Shown here: in pieces, positions 41,751-52,425 of the stretch
How the letters are laid out: every line of letters begins with the position of its first letter
How positions within the stretch are numbered: position 1 is the first letter of the stretch
Source of the DNA: Sphingobacterium multivorum
GTDB lineage: Bacteria > Bacteroidota > Bacteroidia > Sphingobacteriales > Sphingobacteriaceae
Length of the DNA: 64,000 nt
NCBI RefSeq assembly: GCF_900457465.1
Contig: NZ_UAUU01000002.1
Coordinates: 1,054,001-1,118,000 of the forward strand
Reading direction: 5' to 3'
Translations under genes and position numbers: made by a program
The notes under the pieces: generated by a model
What the model saw: the letters and a program-made list of their open reading frames with translations, nothing else
The model's database searches: none
What the model was told of the DNA's origin: nothing

Positions 41751-43451
41751 ATGTATAAATTCATAACCTATTCGCTCATAGCAAGCATATGCTTTGCCTC
41801 TTGTGCGACAAGACAGCAGCTAAATACTAAGGTTGAGCAGGCCAGTACTTTTAATAAGGCTGCCGTTGTCACAGCACATCCTTTGGCTTCAGAAGTCGGG
41901 GTAAAGATTTTAAAACAAGGTGGGAATGCAATAGATGCTGCAGTTGCCGTACAATTTGCTCTTGCAGTTGTTTATCCCAATGCAGGAAATATTGGCGGCG
42001 GTGGCTTTATGCTCTACCGCGATCATCGGGGTAATTTAGATGCCTTAGATTTTCGTGAGAAGGCTCCCCTAAAAGCATCCCGGGATATGTATCTCGATGC
42101 CCAAGGCAATGTTATTCCGGAGTTGAGCCTTTATAGTCAATTGGCCTCTGGTATCCCTGGATCTGTTGCTGGTATGTGGGAAGCCCACAGAAAGTACGGC
42201 AAATTACAATGGAAAGATCTCGTACTCCCAGCAATACAGCTAGCCAGAACAGGGTTTAAAATCAGTCAACGACAAGCCAATGAGTTTGAAAGCCATAAAG
42301 AGCGTTTTGTCAAACTGAATCCCGCTGGTGCTGCAATTATCAAAACCACAGTTTGGCGAGCAGGTGATCTATTTATCCAGGAGGAACTTGCAAAAACACT
42401 GGAAAGAATCGCAATCGAAGGCCGAGACGGTTTCTATAAAGGTAAAACGGCCGATTTAATTGTTGCCGAAATGGACAAAGGGAAAGGCATTATTAATCAT
42501 CAAGATCTACTGGATTATCAGGCACTTTGGCGTACCCCAATTTCCACAAATTATAGGGGCCACAAAGTTATTTCCATGCCACCACCTTCGAGTGGGGGAA
42601 CATCTCTTTTAGCCCTGCTCAAATCAGTCGAACAGTTTCCACTTCAACGCTGGGGCTTCCAAACCGATTCAACCATTCGTGTTATGGTCGAAGCTGAACG
42701 CTATGTATATGCCAATCGGGCTAAATATTTAGGAGATCCTGATTTTATTAAGGTACCTGTCGAACAGCTTATTGACTCAAGCTCAAATGCGCATAAACTC
42801 CATTCAGTCAATTTCCATAAAGCGACATCAAGCAAAGATGTCAATGCAGATGTCATTCCGGGTTATGAAAGTGAACAAACGACGCATTTCAATATTGTAG
42901 ACGAGCAAGGGAATGCAGTATCCATTACAACAACACTTAATGATTCTTATGGCTCAGGAGTATTTGTGGAGGGCGCAGGTTTTCTCCTAAATAATGAAAT
43001 GGACGATTTCTCCGTAAAGACCGGTATCCCAAACATGTATGGGCTTACTGGGGAAAAAGCGAACGAGATTCAGCCCGGCAAAAGGATGCTCAGCTCCATG
43101 ACACCCACTATTGTAGAAAAAGATGGCAAACTATTTATGGTTGTAGGAACCCCTGGAGGATCAACCATCATTACCTCTGTTTTTCAGACCATCCTCAATG
43201 TTATTGACTTCCGACAAAATGCCCAATCAGCTGTGAGCCTGCCAAGATTTCATCATCAATGGCTTCCTGATCGTATTGACGTTGAAAATAACGCAATCGA
43301 TGTCAATCTACGTGATCGATTGACAAAAGATGGCTATACGATAAATCCGAGAGGGACAATCGGCCGCGTGGAGAATATACTTGTATTACCAAATGGTAAA
43401 TTACAGACAGGAGCCGACCCGCGTGGAGACGATACGGCAAAAGGCTATTAA
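41751..43451 (+). CDS. ggt: Gamma-glutamyltransferase (gamma-glutamyl transpeptidase), lipoprotein
   Basis: The 566-residue enzyme cleaves gamma-glutamyl bonds, for example in glutathione. I start it at MYKFITYSLIASICFASC (41751), a lipoprotein signal with Cys18 as the likely lipidated residue; the ATG at 41703 would mask it. The precursor is cut before the catalytic Thr in EQTTHFNIVDEQGNAVSITTT. Further blocks are GGNAIDAAVAVQFAL, NIGGGGFMLYRD and MLSSMTPTIV. It should act in the periplasm or at the cell surface. Its 3' end abuts the IS element. Confidence 0.95.
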   Translation: MYKFITYSLIASICFASCATRQQLNTKVEQASTFNKAAVVTAHPLASEVGVKILKQGGNAIDAAVAVQFALAVVYPNAGNIGGGGFMLYRDHRGNLDALDFREKAPLKASRDMYLDAQGNVIPELSLYSQLASGIPGSVAGMWEAHRKYGKLQWKDLVLPAIQLARTGFKISQRQANEFESHKERFVKLNPAGAAIIKTTVWRAGDLFIQEELAKTLERIAIEGRDGFYKGKTADLIVAEMDKGKGIINHQDLLDYQALWRTPISTNYRGHKVISMPPPSSGGTSLLALLKSVEQFPLQRWGFQTDSTIRVMVEAERYVYANRAKYLGDPDFIKVPVEQLIDSSSNAHKLHSVNFHKATSSKDVNADVIPGYESEQTTHFNIVDEQGNAVSITTTLNDSYGSGVFVEGAGFLLNNEMDDFSVKTGIPNMYGLTGEKANEIQPGKRMLSSMTPTIVEKDGKLFMVVGTPGGSTIITSVFQTILNVIDFRQNAQSAVSLPRFHHQWLPDRIDVENNAIDVNLRDRLTKDGYTINPRGTIGRVENILVLPNGKLQTGADPRGDDTAKGY

Positions 43452-43464
43452 AGAACAAAAAGAA

Positions 43465-43498
43465 AGAGGCTGTCTCAAAAAGGCAGTCTCTTTTTTTT
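43465..43498 (+). terminator. Terminator of ggt, within the left IS end
   Basis: AGAGGCTGTCT and AGGCAGTCTCT form an 11-bp stem with two G-T pairs, followed by eight T. It lies 13 bases after the ggt stop and overlaps the left terminal repeat of the insertion sequence. Confidence 0.75.
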
Positions 43499-43637
43499 CA
43501 TTATCTAAGGTTTATTATTTGTTTTAACGGTTTGATTTTCATATATTTATAGTGTAAACAAAAAGGATATATGCCATCTCAAAGACCTACTTTTAAGCCT
43601 TACTATCAGGACCAGATCATGGCCATTCCTCCAACTT

Positions 43638-45107
43638 TTGGACGAACTGGTGGCCAAAGGTCATCCGGTACGTATCGTTAACGATGTAATCAACCGGATC
43701 AACATCCAGTCCCTATTGGACGCTTATAAGATAAAAGGCTGCTCCAGTTATCATCCGCAGATGTTGTTGAAAGTTTTGGTGTTTGGCTACGTAAGCAATG
43801 TCTACAGCAGTCGCAAATTGGAAACGGCGTGCCGGGAGAACATCAATTTCATGTGGCTGAGCGGCATGAGCTATCCCGACCACAATACCATCAACAGATT
43901 TCGAGGCGTTCGTTTGAAAGAAGCACTTCGTAGTGTATTTGAAGAAGTTGTCAAACTCCTGTCCGAAGAAGGTCTGCTGAGTATAGAAGATGTTTACACC
44001 GATGGCACCAAGATTGAAGCCAATGCTAACAAATACACCTTTGTCTGGAAAAAAGCTATCCAGACCAATAAGGAGAAGATGAAAGCTGCCTTAAAAGATA
44101 TTTGGGAATACGCCCAAAGTATCGCCAAAGCAGAGGACAACCTTCCGGAACCTCCCGATCTGACAACAATTGACCGCGAAAAAGTTCAGGCTACGGTCGA
44201 TAACCTGAACCGGGTCTTGTCCGATAAACCTTCGGTAAGCAAGAAGATGAGGGCAAAGTTGCGCTATGCGACTAAAAACTACCCGGCCAAGATTGTTCAA
44301 TATGAAGAGCAGGAAGTAACGCTTGGAGATAGAAATAGTTATAGCAAGACAGATCCCGATGCTACTTTTATGCGCATGAAAGAGGATCATATGAAAAATG
44401 GCCAGCTCAAACCAGGTTATAACATTCAGATATCTACTTCCAATCAATACATCGTCAATTACACCATACATCCCAACCCCACAGATACCACAACGCTACC
44501 CGGTCATCTGGCACAACATGAGGCGAGCTTTGGGGAAATACTGAAAACCATTACCGCAGATGCTGGCTATGGCAGCCAGGAGAACTATGCGTTACTAGAA
44601 GGGAAAAACATTGGGGCCTATGTGAAATATGGTATGTTTGACAAGGAGCAGAAAAAGAGTTATTCGGGCAAGAAGCCATTCTCCGTTGATAAACTACATT
44701 ATAACCCTGCAAAAGATTGCTATATCTGTCCAATGGGACAGGAAATGAACTGCATAGGTCTATTTACACAAAAGACCTCCACAGGTTTCGAGCAAAAAAT
44801 AAAAAGATATCAGGCAAAAAACTGCACAAACTGCCCATTGAACGGTGCTTGCCACAAATCACAGGGCAATAGAATCATCCAGATAAATGAACAGCTTGAG
44901 GCTTATAAAGATAGAGCATACGGATTGCTTAACAGCGATGTCGGTATAGCCAAAAGAAAACAGCGATGTCACGATGTCGAACCAGTCTTTGGAAACATAA
45001 AACAGAACCACGGGTTCCGAAGATTTATGCTCCGCGGTAAGGAAAAAGTGTCCATAGAATGGGGTTTATTGGCTATAGCGCAAAATCTAAGGAAAAAAGC
45101 AGCTTAA
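43638..45107 (+). CDS. IS1182-family transposase, 5' frameshifted
   Basis: The 489-codon ORF has no ATG at its start. The true start is the ATG at 43571: MPSQRPTFKPYYQDQIMAIP runs in another frame and should join PPT-DELVAKGHPVRI. One extra base in ACTTTTGGACG (43635-43643) breaks it. The rest is intact: INFMWLSGMSYPDHNTINRFRG, EDVYTDGTKIEANANKYTFVWKK (DDE Asp), DAGYGSQENYALLE, a Cys-rich block (CYICPMGQ, CTNCPLNGACHK) and EPVFGNIKQNHGFRRFMLRG with the catalytic Glu. As it stands the transposase is probably inactive, unless the extra base is an error. Confidence 0.85.
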   Translation: MDELVAKGHPVRIVNDVINRINIQSLLDAYKIKGCSSYHPQMLLKVLVFGYVSNVYSSRKLETACRENINFMWLSGMSYPDHNTINRFRGVRLKEALRSVFEEVVKLLSEEGLLSIEDVYTDGTKIEANANKYTFVWKKAIQTNKEKMKAALKDIWEYAQSIAKAEDNLPEPPDLTTIDREKVQATVDNLNRVLSDKPSVSKKMRAKLRYATKNYPAKIVQYEEQEVTLGDRNSYSKTDPDATFMRMKEDHMKNGQLKPGYNIQISTSNQYIVNYTIHPNPTDTTTLPGHLAQHEASFGEILKTITADAGYGSQENYALLEGKNIGAYVKYGMFDKEQKKSYSGKKPFSVDKLHYNPAKDCYICPMGQEMNCIGLFTQKTSTGFEQKIKRYQAKNCTNCPLNGACHKSQGNRIIQINEQLEAYKDRAYGLLNSDVGIAKRKQRCHDVEPVFGNIKQNHGFRRFMLRGKEKVSIEWGLLAIAQNLRKKAA

Positions 45108-45200
45108 AAAGCTACTTTTTGTTCTTTTTCTTCCCAAATGAACAGTTCTGTGAAATAATCAACAAACAACTCACAAATCTATCGCATAGCCATATTTAAT

Positions 45201-45233
45201 AAAAAAGCTGCCTCAATAAATTTGAGACAGCTT
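45201..45233 (-). terminator. Terminator of groEL, overlapping right IS end
   Basis: On the minus strand, AAGCTGTCTCAA pairs with TTGAGGCAGCTT (one mismatch) and is followed by six T. It lies about 30 bases beyond the groEL stop and coincides with the right terminal repeat of the IS. Confidence 0.75.
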
Positions 45234-45263
45234 CTTTCTTTTTTATTTAGAAATGGGATGATC

Positions 45264-46949
<1,686 letters not shown>

Positions 46950-47064
46950 TTAAACCGTAAACCGATTTATTTTTTACACGTCCAATTTTACAGCTTCACT
47001 AAAATAACCTATTGAATTTTTAATTGAGCCAGTAAGCTCGTTTTAAATAAACTGTTCCTATTAA

Positions 47065-47340
47065 TTAGATAACCGCGTAAATATCAGACTCACGCATAAT
47101 TAAGTACTCTTTTCCTTCGTAAGTAATTTCAGTACCTGCGTATTTTCCGTATAATACTTTGTCACCAACTTTCACAGTTAACGGTTCGTCAACTTTACCT
47201 GTACCTACAGCAACTACTGTACCTTGAGATGGTTTTTCTTTTGCTGTATCGGGGATATACAACCCTGAAGCTGTTTTTTCTTCTGCTGGAGCAGCTTCTA
47301 CTACTACTCTGTCTCCGATAGGTTTGATACTTAATGCCAT
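47065..47340 (-). CDS. groES: Co-chaperonin GroES
   Basis: The 91-residue co-chaperonin caps GroEL. It has [43 protein letters not shown], containing the mobile loop that contacts GroEL, and the closing DIYAVI. It is first in the groES-groEL operon. The upstream gap (47341-47642) has no CIRCE palindrome but carries three CTGTCA repeats. Confidence 0.99.
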   Translation of the reverse strand: MALSIKPIGDRVVVEAAPAEEKTASGLYIPDTAKEKPSQGTVVAVGTGKVDEPLTVKVGDKVLYGKYAGTEITYEGKEYLIMRESDIYAVI

Positions 47341-47490
47341 AATTAATTTACTTTTTATCTGTTATTGAATTTATTTTAATGTTATAATCGCTATAAACAC
47401 ATCATCTTTTATGCCAATTGTAATTAAGACAGCTTATAAGACAATTTTTCACAGAAAAGTTAATATCTCCATCGACAAAAATTCATTTTG

Positions 47491-47544
47491 CTGTCACACT
47501 GTCATTCCCAGTCTGTCAGTCTTACTTCCTTCGACAGACAGACT
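47491..47544. promoter_or_regulatory. CTGTCA repeat cluster upstream of groES
   Basis: CTGTCA occurs at 47491-47496, 47499-47504 and 47513-47518 (TGACAG on the gene strand). AGTCTGTC (47510-47517) pairs with GACAGACT (47537-47544). It lies about 150-200 bases upstream of groES, in a 302-bp gap with no other gene. It is a candidate heat-shock control site. A related TGACAG/CTGTCA group lies upstream of miaB. Confidence 0.35.
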
Positions 47545-47590
47545 AATAAATTTATCGCTACATACCTGTCTTAAACAAAATATCGAACAT

Positions 47591-47623
47591 AAAAAAGCCC
47601 CGTCTGTACAAACAAACGGGGCT
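47591..47623 (-). terminator. Terminator of secG operon
   Basis: On the minus strand AGCCCCGTTTG / CAGACGGGGCT (47596-47623) forms a GC-rich stem followed by six T (47591-47596). It lies 20 bases beyond the secG stop. Confidence 0.88.
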
Positions 47624-47642
47624 CATCATTTTTTACTGACAA

Positions 47643-48056
47643 CTATTTCTTAGCTTCTTCTGCTGGTTTTGTTGTCGGTGTAGCCGCTGGAGCCTTTTCT
47701 TGCGATTGAGCCGGAGCAGCTTGCCCTTGTCCCGCCGGAGCGCCAACAGGTTGTTGTCCAGTACCCAAGTTCAATGGACCTTGTTGTTTAGGCGCTTCGA
47801 TTTGACCCCCCAATCCACCTTTAGATGTACTTGGAGACGTACCAATAACATTTACACCTAAGCTAAATACCATAATGGCAATAACCATGATCCAGGTACC
47901 TTTTTCCAAAAAGTCACCTGTACGTTTTACTCCCATAAGATTCGTTCCACCTGAAAAACCAGATGACAAACCTCCTCCTTTTGGATTTTGGATTAAAACC
48001 AAAAACGCCAAAATAATACTAGCTAATATGATTAGACCGATTAATAATCCTTGCAT
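47643..48056 (-). CDS. secG: Preprotein translocase subunit SecG
   Basis: SecG is the small inner-membrane subunit of SecYEG. The 137-residue protein has two membrane segments (LIGLIILASIILAFLVLIQ and IMVIAIMVFSLGVNVIG) with the family block NPKGGGLSSGFSGG between them. The C-terminal 60 residues are a Gln/Ala/Pro-rich extension (APAGQGQAAPAQSQEKAPAAT), longer than in E. coli SecG and common in Bacteroidota. It ends the operon miaB - sigma-54 activator - lptE - TPR gene - secG. Confidence 0.95.
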   Translation of the reverse strand: MQGLLIGLIILASIILAFLVLIQNPKGGGLSSGFSGGTNLMGVKRTGDFLEKGTWIMVIAIMVFSLGVNVIGTSPSTSKGGLGGQIEAPKQQGPLNLGTGQQPVGAPAGQGQAAPAQSQEKAPAATPTTKPAEEAKK

Positions 48057-48068
48057 CTCTTTATGTTA

Positions 48069-49139
48069 TTAATTTAATTTCTTTTCTAATTCTGTTATGC
48101 GTGCCGCAAAGTAAGCATTTTTTTCTGGATATTTCAAAACTAATTTTTTGTAAACATCTATTGCTTTTGGATATAAGCCCTGTTCCACATAGATCTTTGC
48201 AAGTGTTTCGGTAACAAGTGAATGCTGATCTTCCGAACTTTTTCTAGCTTTATTCTCCAAGTCTAACTTTTCTGCTTGCAGGGGCTGAATCATAGGTTCT
48301 TCACGAATAAATTTTTCGATTACCTCGTCTGTTTTACGCGGTATTTGAAAAGAGATTGTCGTTTTAACCTCATCACTTAACTTTGCTTCAGGCGATTGTA
48401 AATGAAAGATATTTTCCCGGATCTGTTGATCGAGTAGCTGATTATCCAGCTTCTCATGAATTTTAGCAATATCGTCATTCGAGGGCGTCATTGGGCGTAA
48501 TGGAGATTTTACATAGGGCTGATAGGTATCAGCATATTCTAATCTCGTCTTATGCAACCACCACAAGAAACTGTAGGGCATGGTATCATCATCATAGACC
48601 GAAACACGCTCCTGACCATCATCCATTGTATTGGCAACAGCTTCCGCTACAACAGGTGCTACTAATGCAGGTTCCTCTGAATCGACACTATTTTCTTGCT
48701 GCTGATCGTTTGACCGAAAATAATCTTTTGCAACCCCGGCTTGAATCAAACGATCCAATTCATCAACCTCAATCTTGGATAAAACTGGTTCAGCTACCGT
48801 TTCACGCTCAGCTTCAATTTCGATAGTCCCATCATCGTCGCGAAGTGCTCCATCCACTGGAATTTCATCTGACGGCATGAATACATCAGGCTCTGTCGTT
48901 GGTTTACAATGCATAAATTCATACAACCAACTCGGAGAAGATGCATAGAGCAAAGTAGACGATAAATTCTGAACTGAACTATGCTTGCCAAAAACTTTGC
49001 GTTCATAGATAAATCGCAGGCTTTGGGCATAAGGGTATTTTTCAATCAATGCTAAAACAACATCTTCCGCCACAGTGTCGGGATGATTGATTGCTTGAAA
49101 AAAAAGCTCGTTATTGGATAATGATATATTAAGATTCAT
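48069..49139 (-). CDS. Conserved protein with C-terminal TPR, function unknown
   Basis: The product is about 356 residues from the ATG 49139 (MNLNISLSNNELFFQAINHP); an ATG at 49166 would overlap lptE by 14 bases. The N-terminal part (about 1-95) is helical (ALIEKYPYAQSLRFIYERKVFG). A long acidic, low-complexity middle (about 90-230) follows. The end carries a TPR-like repeat (ETLAKIYVEQGLYPKAIDVYKKLVLKYPEKNAYF). Its conserved position between lptE and secG suggests a role in envelope biogenesis, but none is known to me. Confidence 0.85.
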   Translation of the reverse strand: MNLNISLSNNELFFQAINHPDTVAEDVVLALIEKYPYAQSLRFIYERKVFGKHSSVQNLSSTLLYASSPSWLYEFMHCKPTTEPDVFMPSDEIPVDGALRDDDGTIEIEAERETVAEPVLSKIEVDELDRLIQAGVAKDYFRSNDQQQENSVDSEEPALVAPVVAEAVANTMDDGQERVSVYDDDTMPYSFLWWLHKTRLEYADTYQPYVKSPLRPMTPSNDDIAKIHEKLDNQLLDQQIRENIFHLQSPEAKLSDEVKTTISFQIPRKTDEVIEKFIREEPMIQPLQAEKLDLENKARKSSEDQHSLVTETLAKIYVEQGLYPKAIDVYKKLVLKYPEKNAYFAARITELEKKLN

Positions 49140-49152
49140 CTTGGAAATAGAA

Positions 49153-49668
49153 TTACCAATTAGCAAACGCTTTATTGTATATATCCTCAGTTAGCATTTG
49201 AATAATTTCTTTACCCAAGGTCTCTTCTTGTGCACTCTGAAGATTACCTGCAAACTCTTTAAATCGCGTAAAAGGCTGTTCAAAATCATCCTTCGGATTA
49301 ATTTTATTATGATAACTAACCTTGATTGTAATCGTCAACCTATTCATCGCTGCACGATCTGTCCCAGCTTCAACAGCTGCAGGACTTATCGAATACTCTG
49401 TAATAAATCCCTCAAAGGTAGCATCACCGTCTTGATTCACCTGACTCAATCGAGATTGGTTACGGATACGTTCTTTCAGTGCCTCCGTAAAATTCTGACT
49501 TAAGGTTGGATAAACCAAAGGAGCTATATTTTCGAAATATTGAATATTAACTGTTTTCATTCCCTCAGGAATGGATCCACCAGTAAATCCATATTTTACC
49601 CCACAACTATTCATTACAAACAAAAAGATTGTGGTGAGAAAAGCATATAAAATTTTTCTTGACAACAT
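49153..49668 (-). CDS. lptE: LPS assembly lipoprotein LptE-like
   Basis: The 171-residue lipoprotein starts MLSRKILYAFLTTIFLFVMNSC, with Cys22 as the likely lipidated residue. The mature part matches the Bacteroidota LptE type: KYGFTGGSIPEGMKTVNIQYFEN, LSQNFTEALKERIRNQSRL, and EYSISPAAVEAGTDRAAMNRLTITIKV. LptE plugs the LptD barrel that places lipopolysaccharide in the outer membrane. It lies nine bases after the sigma-54 activator gene, in an envelope-related operon. Confidence 0.92.
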   Translation of the reverse strand: MLSRKILYAFLTTIFLFVMNSCGVKYGFTGGSIPEGMKTVNIQYFENIAPLVYPTLSQNFTEALKERIRNQSRLSQVNQDGDATFEGFITEYSISPAAVEAGTDRAAMNRLTITIKVSYHNKINPKDDFEQPFTRFKEFAGNLQSAQEETLGKEIIQMLTEDIYNKAFANW

Positions 49669-49677
49669 CTGTAAACC

Positions 49678-50952
49678 TTAATCTAAATTTAAGTCTTTAA
49701 TTTTTCTGTACAAAGTTCTTTCAGAAATCCCCAACTCTTGCGCAGCAGCTTTACGTTTACCTCGGTGCTTTTTCAGCGCTTTTTTAATCAGATCAGACTC
49801 TTTATCAACAAGCGATAAAGATTCCTCAACTTCTTGAGCATCCTGCAGGTATTCATCCTGTGCAACAGGACTTTTTAATACGTTTGTTGTATTTGCTGGA
49901 GAATGTATGGTGAGCGTTGGGGTTGTATTATAATTTTCTGGTTCTGCTTTCAATTGTGGTTCAATCTCCTGGTATAACTGATTAATGTAAGGGGAATTTT
50001 GATCAAATGTGCTCGAATCGACACCTTTCTGAATTAATTCAACCACCAGTTTTTTCAGATCAACCATATCCTTCTTCATATCAAATAAGACCTTATACAG
50101 CAAATCTCTTTCGGAGAAATCCTCTTTTCCACCATTATTTGAAGGAACTACCGCTGGCAAACTCGTTCGGGATTCATTGGGCAGATAATTTTGAAGTGTA
50201 TAGGCATCGACAACGCGTTCTTTCTCCAAAACTGCAATTTGCTCCGCAACATTTTTCAGTTGACGCACGTTTCCGGGCCAGCTATAGTTGCGCAGCATAT
50301 TTTGTGCATCTTCTGTCAATTGAACCCCAGGTGTACGGTATTTCTCAGAAAAATCTACAATAAACTTGCGAAATAATAAGTTGATATCTTCAGGTCTTTC
50401 ACGTAATGACGGTACACGCAACGGTACAGTATTCAGACGATAATAAAGATCTTCGCGAAATTTACCTTTTTGTACAGCTTCAAATACATTCACATTTGTC
50501 GCAGCAACCACACGTACATTTGTCTTCTGTACCTTGGATGACCCTACCCGTATATACTCACCTGACTCCAATACACGTAATAATCTTGCTTGCGTACCCA
50601 AAGGCAACTCACCTACTTCATCCAAAAAGATTGTTCCACCGTCAACGACCTCAAAATATCCCTTTCTGGCTTCATGGGCACCTGTAAAGGAACCCTTTTC
50701 GTGACCAAATAACTCAGAGTCAATGGTCCCCTCTGGTATAGCTCCACAATTGACCGCAATAAAAGGGCCATGCTTACGTGAGCTTAATTGATGGATAATA
50801 TGCGAAAAAACCTCTTTACCACTCCCACTTTCACCTTGTATTAGTACGGAGATATCAGTTGGAGCCACTTGTCGTGCAATATCAATAGCACGATTCAACA
50901 AAGGCGAATTACCAATAATTCCAAATCTATTCTTTATATCTTGGTTATCCAT
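49678..50952 (-). CDS. Sigma-54-dependent transcriptional activator (no receiver domain)
   Basis: The 424-residue protein starts directly with the AAA+ sigma-54 interaction domain: Walker A GESGSGKE, the sigma-54 contact loop GSFTGA (GAFTGA variant), Walker B GGTIFLDEVGELP, and the sensor-II and Arg-finger region REDLYYRLNTVPLRVPSLRERPEDI. The C-terminus is a Fis-type HTH (IKKALKKHRGKRKAAAQELGISERTLYRKIKDL). A linker of about 100 residues lies between them. With no receiver, GAF or PAS domain, it may be constitutively active or controlled by expression. It is co-transcribed with miaB and lptE. Its targets are unknown. Confidence 0.93.
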   Translation of the reverse strand: MDNQDIKNRFGIIGNSPLLNRAIDIARQVAPTDISVLIQGESGSGKEVFSHIIHQLSSRKHGPFIAVNCGAIPEGTIDSELFGHEKGSFTGAHEARKGYFEVVDGGTIFLDEVGELPLGTQARLLRVLESGEYIRVGSSKVQKTNVRVVAATNVNVFEAVQKGKFREDLYYRLNTVPLRVPSLRERPEDINLLFRKFIVDFSEKYRTPGVQLTEDAQNMLRNYSWPGNVRQLKNVAEQIAVLEKERVVDAYTLQNYLPNESRTSLPAVVPSNNGGKEDFSERDLLYKVLFDMKKDMVDLKKLVVELIQKGVDSSTFDQNSPYINQLYQEIEPQLKAEPENYNTTPTLTIHSPANTTNVLKSPVAQDEYLQDAQEVEESLSLVDKESDLIKKALKKHRGKRKAAAQELGISERTLYRKIKDLNLD

Positions 50953-50988
50953 AAATTTCCAGTTGGAAATAAAACAATCTAAGTTTTC

Positions 50989-52425
50989 TTAATCAACAAT
51001 CTTTCCCAATAATGTCGCAGAGGTACATGACTCGATAAGTACATTCACATAATCGCCTTGTTTAAATCGAGGATCAATTGGAAATACCACCAATGCATTT
51101 TGATCATTACGGCCACAGAAATCAAACTCAGATCTTTTCGAAAATCCCTCAACAAGCACTTTACAAACTTTGCCAATAAAATGTTGATAACGGTATAAAC
51201 TATGATCGCGCTGTTTATTGATCACTTCTGTCAAACGACGTTTTTTAACATCTTCAGGAATATCATCTGCGTATCTTTTTGCCGCCAATGTACCTGGTCT
51301 TTCTGAATAAGCAAACATATAGGCGAAATCGTATTTGACATAATCCATCATAGACAATGTTTCTTGATGCTCCTCTTCTGTTTCAGTACAGAAACCTGTA
51401 ATAACATCTGTGGAAATAGCACAATCCGGAATAATACGACGGATGGCATCGACACGCTCCATATACCATTCACGGTCATAGGTACGGTTCATTAATTCCA
51501 ATACTCTAGAGTTCCCTGATTGAACTGGCAAGTGAATATAATTACAGATGTTTTCATGCGAAGCGATTGCATATAAAACTTCATCTGTAATATCTTTTGG
51601 ATGGGAAGTAGAAAAGCGAATACGTAAAAGCGGGCTGATTTCAGCAACCATTGTAAGCAAGCTAGCAAATGTTATGGTTTCACCCGGTTCCTCCCCTTCA
51701 GCTACTGGAGCAGTATATTTATACGAATCCACATTTTGTCCCAACAACGTAACCTCCTTATATCCGGCATTGAAAAGATCTTGGGCTTCCTTCACGATAG
51801 ATTGTGGATCACGACTACGTTCACGTCCACGTGTAAAAGGAACAACACAAAAAGAACACATATTGTCGCAACCGCGCATAATCGAAATAAAAGCTGTCAC
51901 ACCGTTCGAGTTTAAACGGACAGGATTAATATCGGCATACGTTTCCTCCCGAGATAATAAAACGTTTACACCTTTAGCTCCATCGTCAACTTTATCAATC
52001 AAATTTGGTAGATCGCGATAAGCATCTGGCCCCACCACGACATCCACCAACTTTTCTTCTTCTAAAAATTTCGATTTCAAACGCTCCGCCATACAGCCCA
52101 GCACACCAACGATCATTCCGGGATTTTTTGCTTTAGCAGCTTCAAATTCCTTTAGACGATTGCGTACCCGCTGTTCTGCATTTTCGCGGATTGAACAGGT
52201 ATTAATAAAAACCACATCAGCTTCCTGATAATTCTTGGTTGTTTCAAATCCCTTATCCAACAAAATAGAAGCAACAATCTCACTATCCGAAAAATTCATC
52301 TGGCAACCGTAACTTTCAATATACAGTTTGCGTCCATTACTTAAAATCGGATCCTGTTCTAATAATAATGCCTCACCCTGACGAGATTCGTCGTGTTCCT
52401 TAGTGGTATGTGTTAAATCTAGCAT
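50989..52425 (-). CDS. miaB: tRNA-2-methylthio-N6-dimethylallyladenosine synthase MiaB
   Basis: MiaB adds the methylthio group to i6A37 of tRNAs. The 478-residue radical-SAM enzyme has the N-terminal cluster domain ([37 protein letters not shown] supply three Cys), the radical-SAM CxxxCxxC in [20 protein letters not shown], and a C-terminal TRAM domain. It is the first gene of the operon that continues through the sigma-54 activator to secG. Confidence 0.97.
   Translation of the reverse strand: MLDLTHTTKEHDESRQGEALLLEQDPILSNGRKLYIESYGCQMNFSDSEIVASILLDKGFETTKNYQEADVVFINTCSIRENAEQRVRNRLKEFEAAKAKNPGMIVGVLGCMAERLKSKFLEEEKLVDVVVGPDAYRDLPNLIDKVDDGAKGVNVLLSREETYADINPVRLNSNGVTAFISIMRGCDNMCSFCVVPFTRGRERSRDPQSIVKEAQDLFNAGYKEVTLLGQNVDSYKYTAPVAEGEEPGETITFASLLTMVAEISPLLRIRFSTSHPKDITDEVLYAIASHENICNYIHLPVQSGNSRVLELMNRTYDREWYMERVDAIRRIIPDCAISTDVITGFCTETEEEHQETLSMMDYVKYDFAYMFAYSERPGTLAAKRYADDIPEDVKKRRLTEVINKQRDHSLYRYQHFIGKVCKVLVEGFSKRSEFDFCGRNDQNALVVFPIDPRFKQGDYVNVLIESCTSATLLGKIVD

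Larger units (their letters stand above)
43466..45234 (+). mobile_element. IS1182-type insertion sequence
   Basis: About 1.77 kb with one transposase. Terminal inverted repeats are visible: GAGGCTGTCTCAAA (43466-43479) and, inverted at 45221-45234, TTTGAGACAGCTTC; 13 of 14 bases match. The adjoining AAAAAGAAA bases also match in inverse orientation, so the true ends may lie up to nine bases further out. I cannot identify a target duplication. It sits between ggt and groEL and disrupts neither coding region. Confidence 0.8.

Noticed and set aside
43466..45234. Functional, recently moved IS with target duplication
   Set aside because: No direct repeat can be seen at the ends, and the transposase frame is broken.
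47341..47642. CIRCE element for HrcA control of groESL
   Set aside because: TTAGCACTC-N9-GAGTGCTAA was looked for upstream of groES and is absent.
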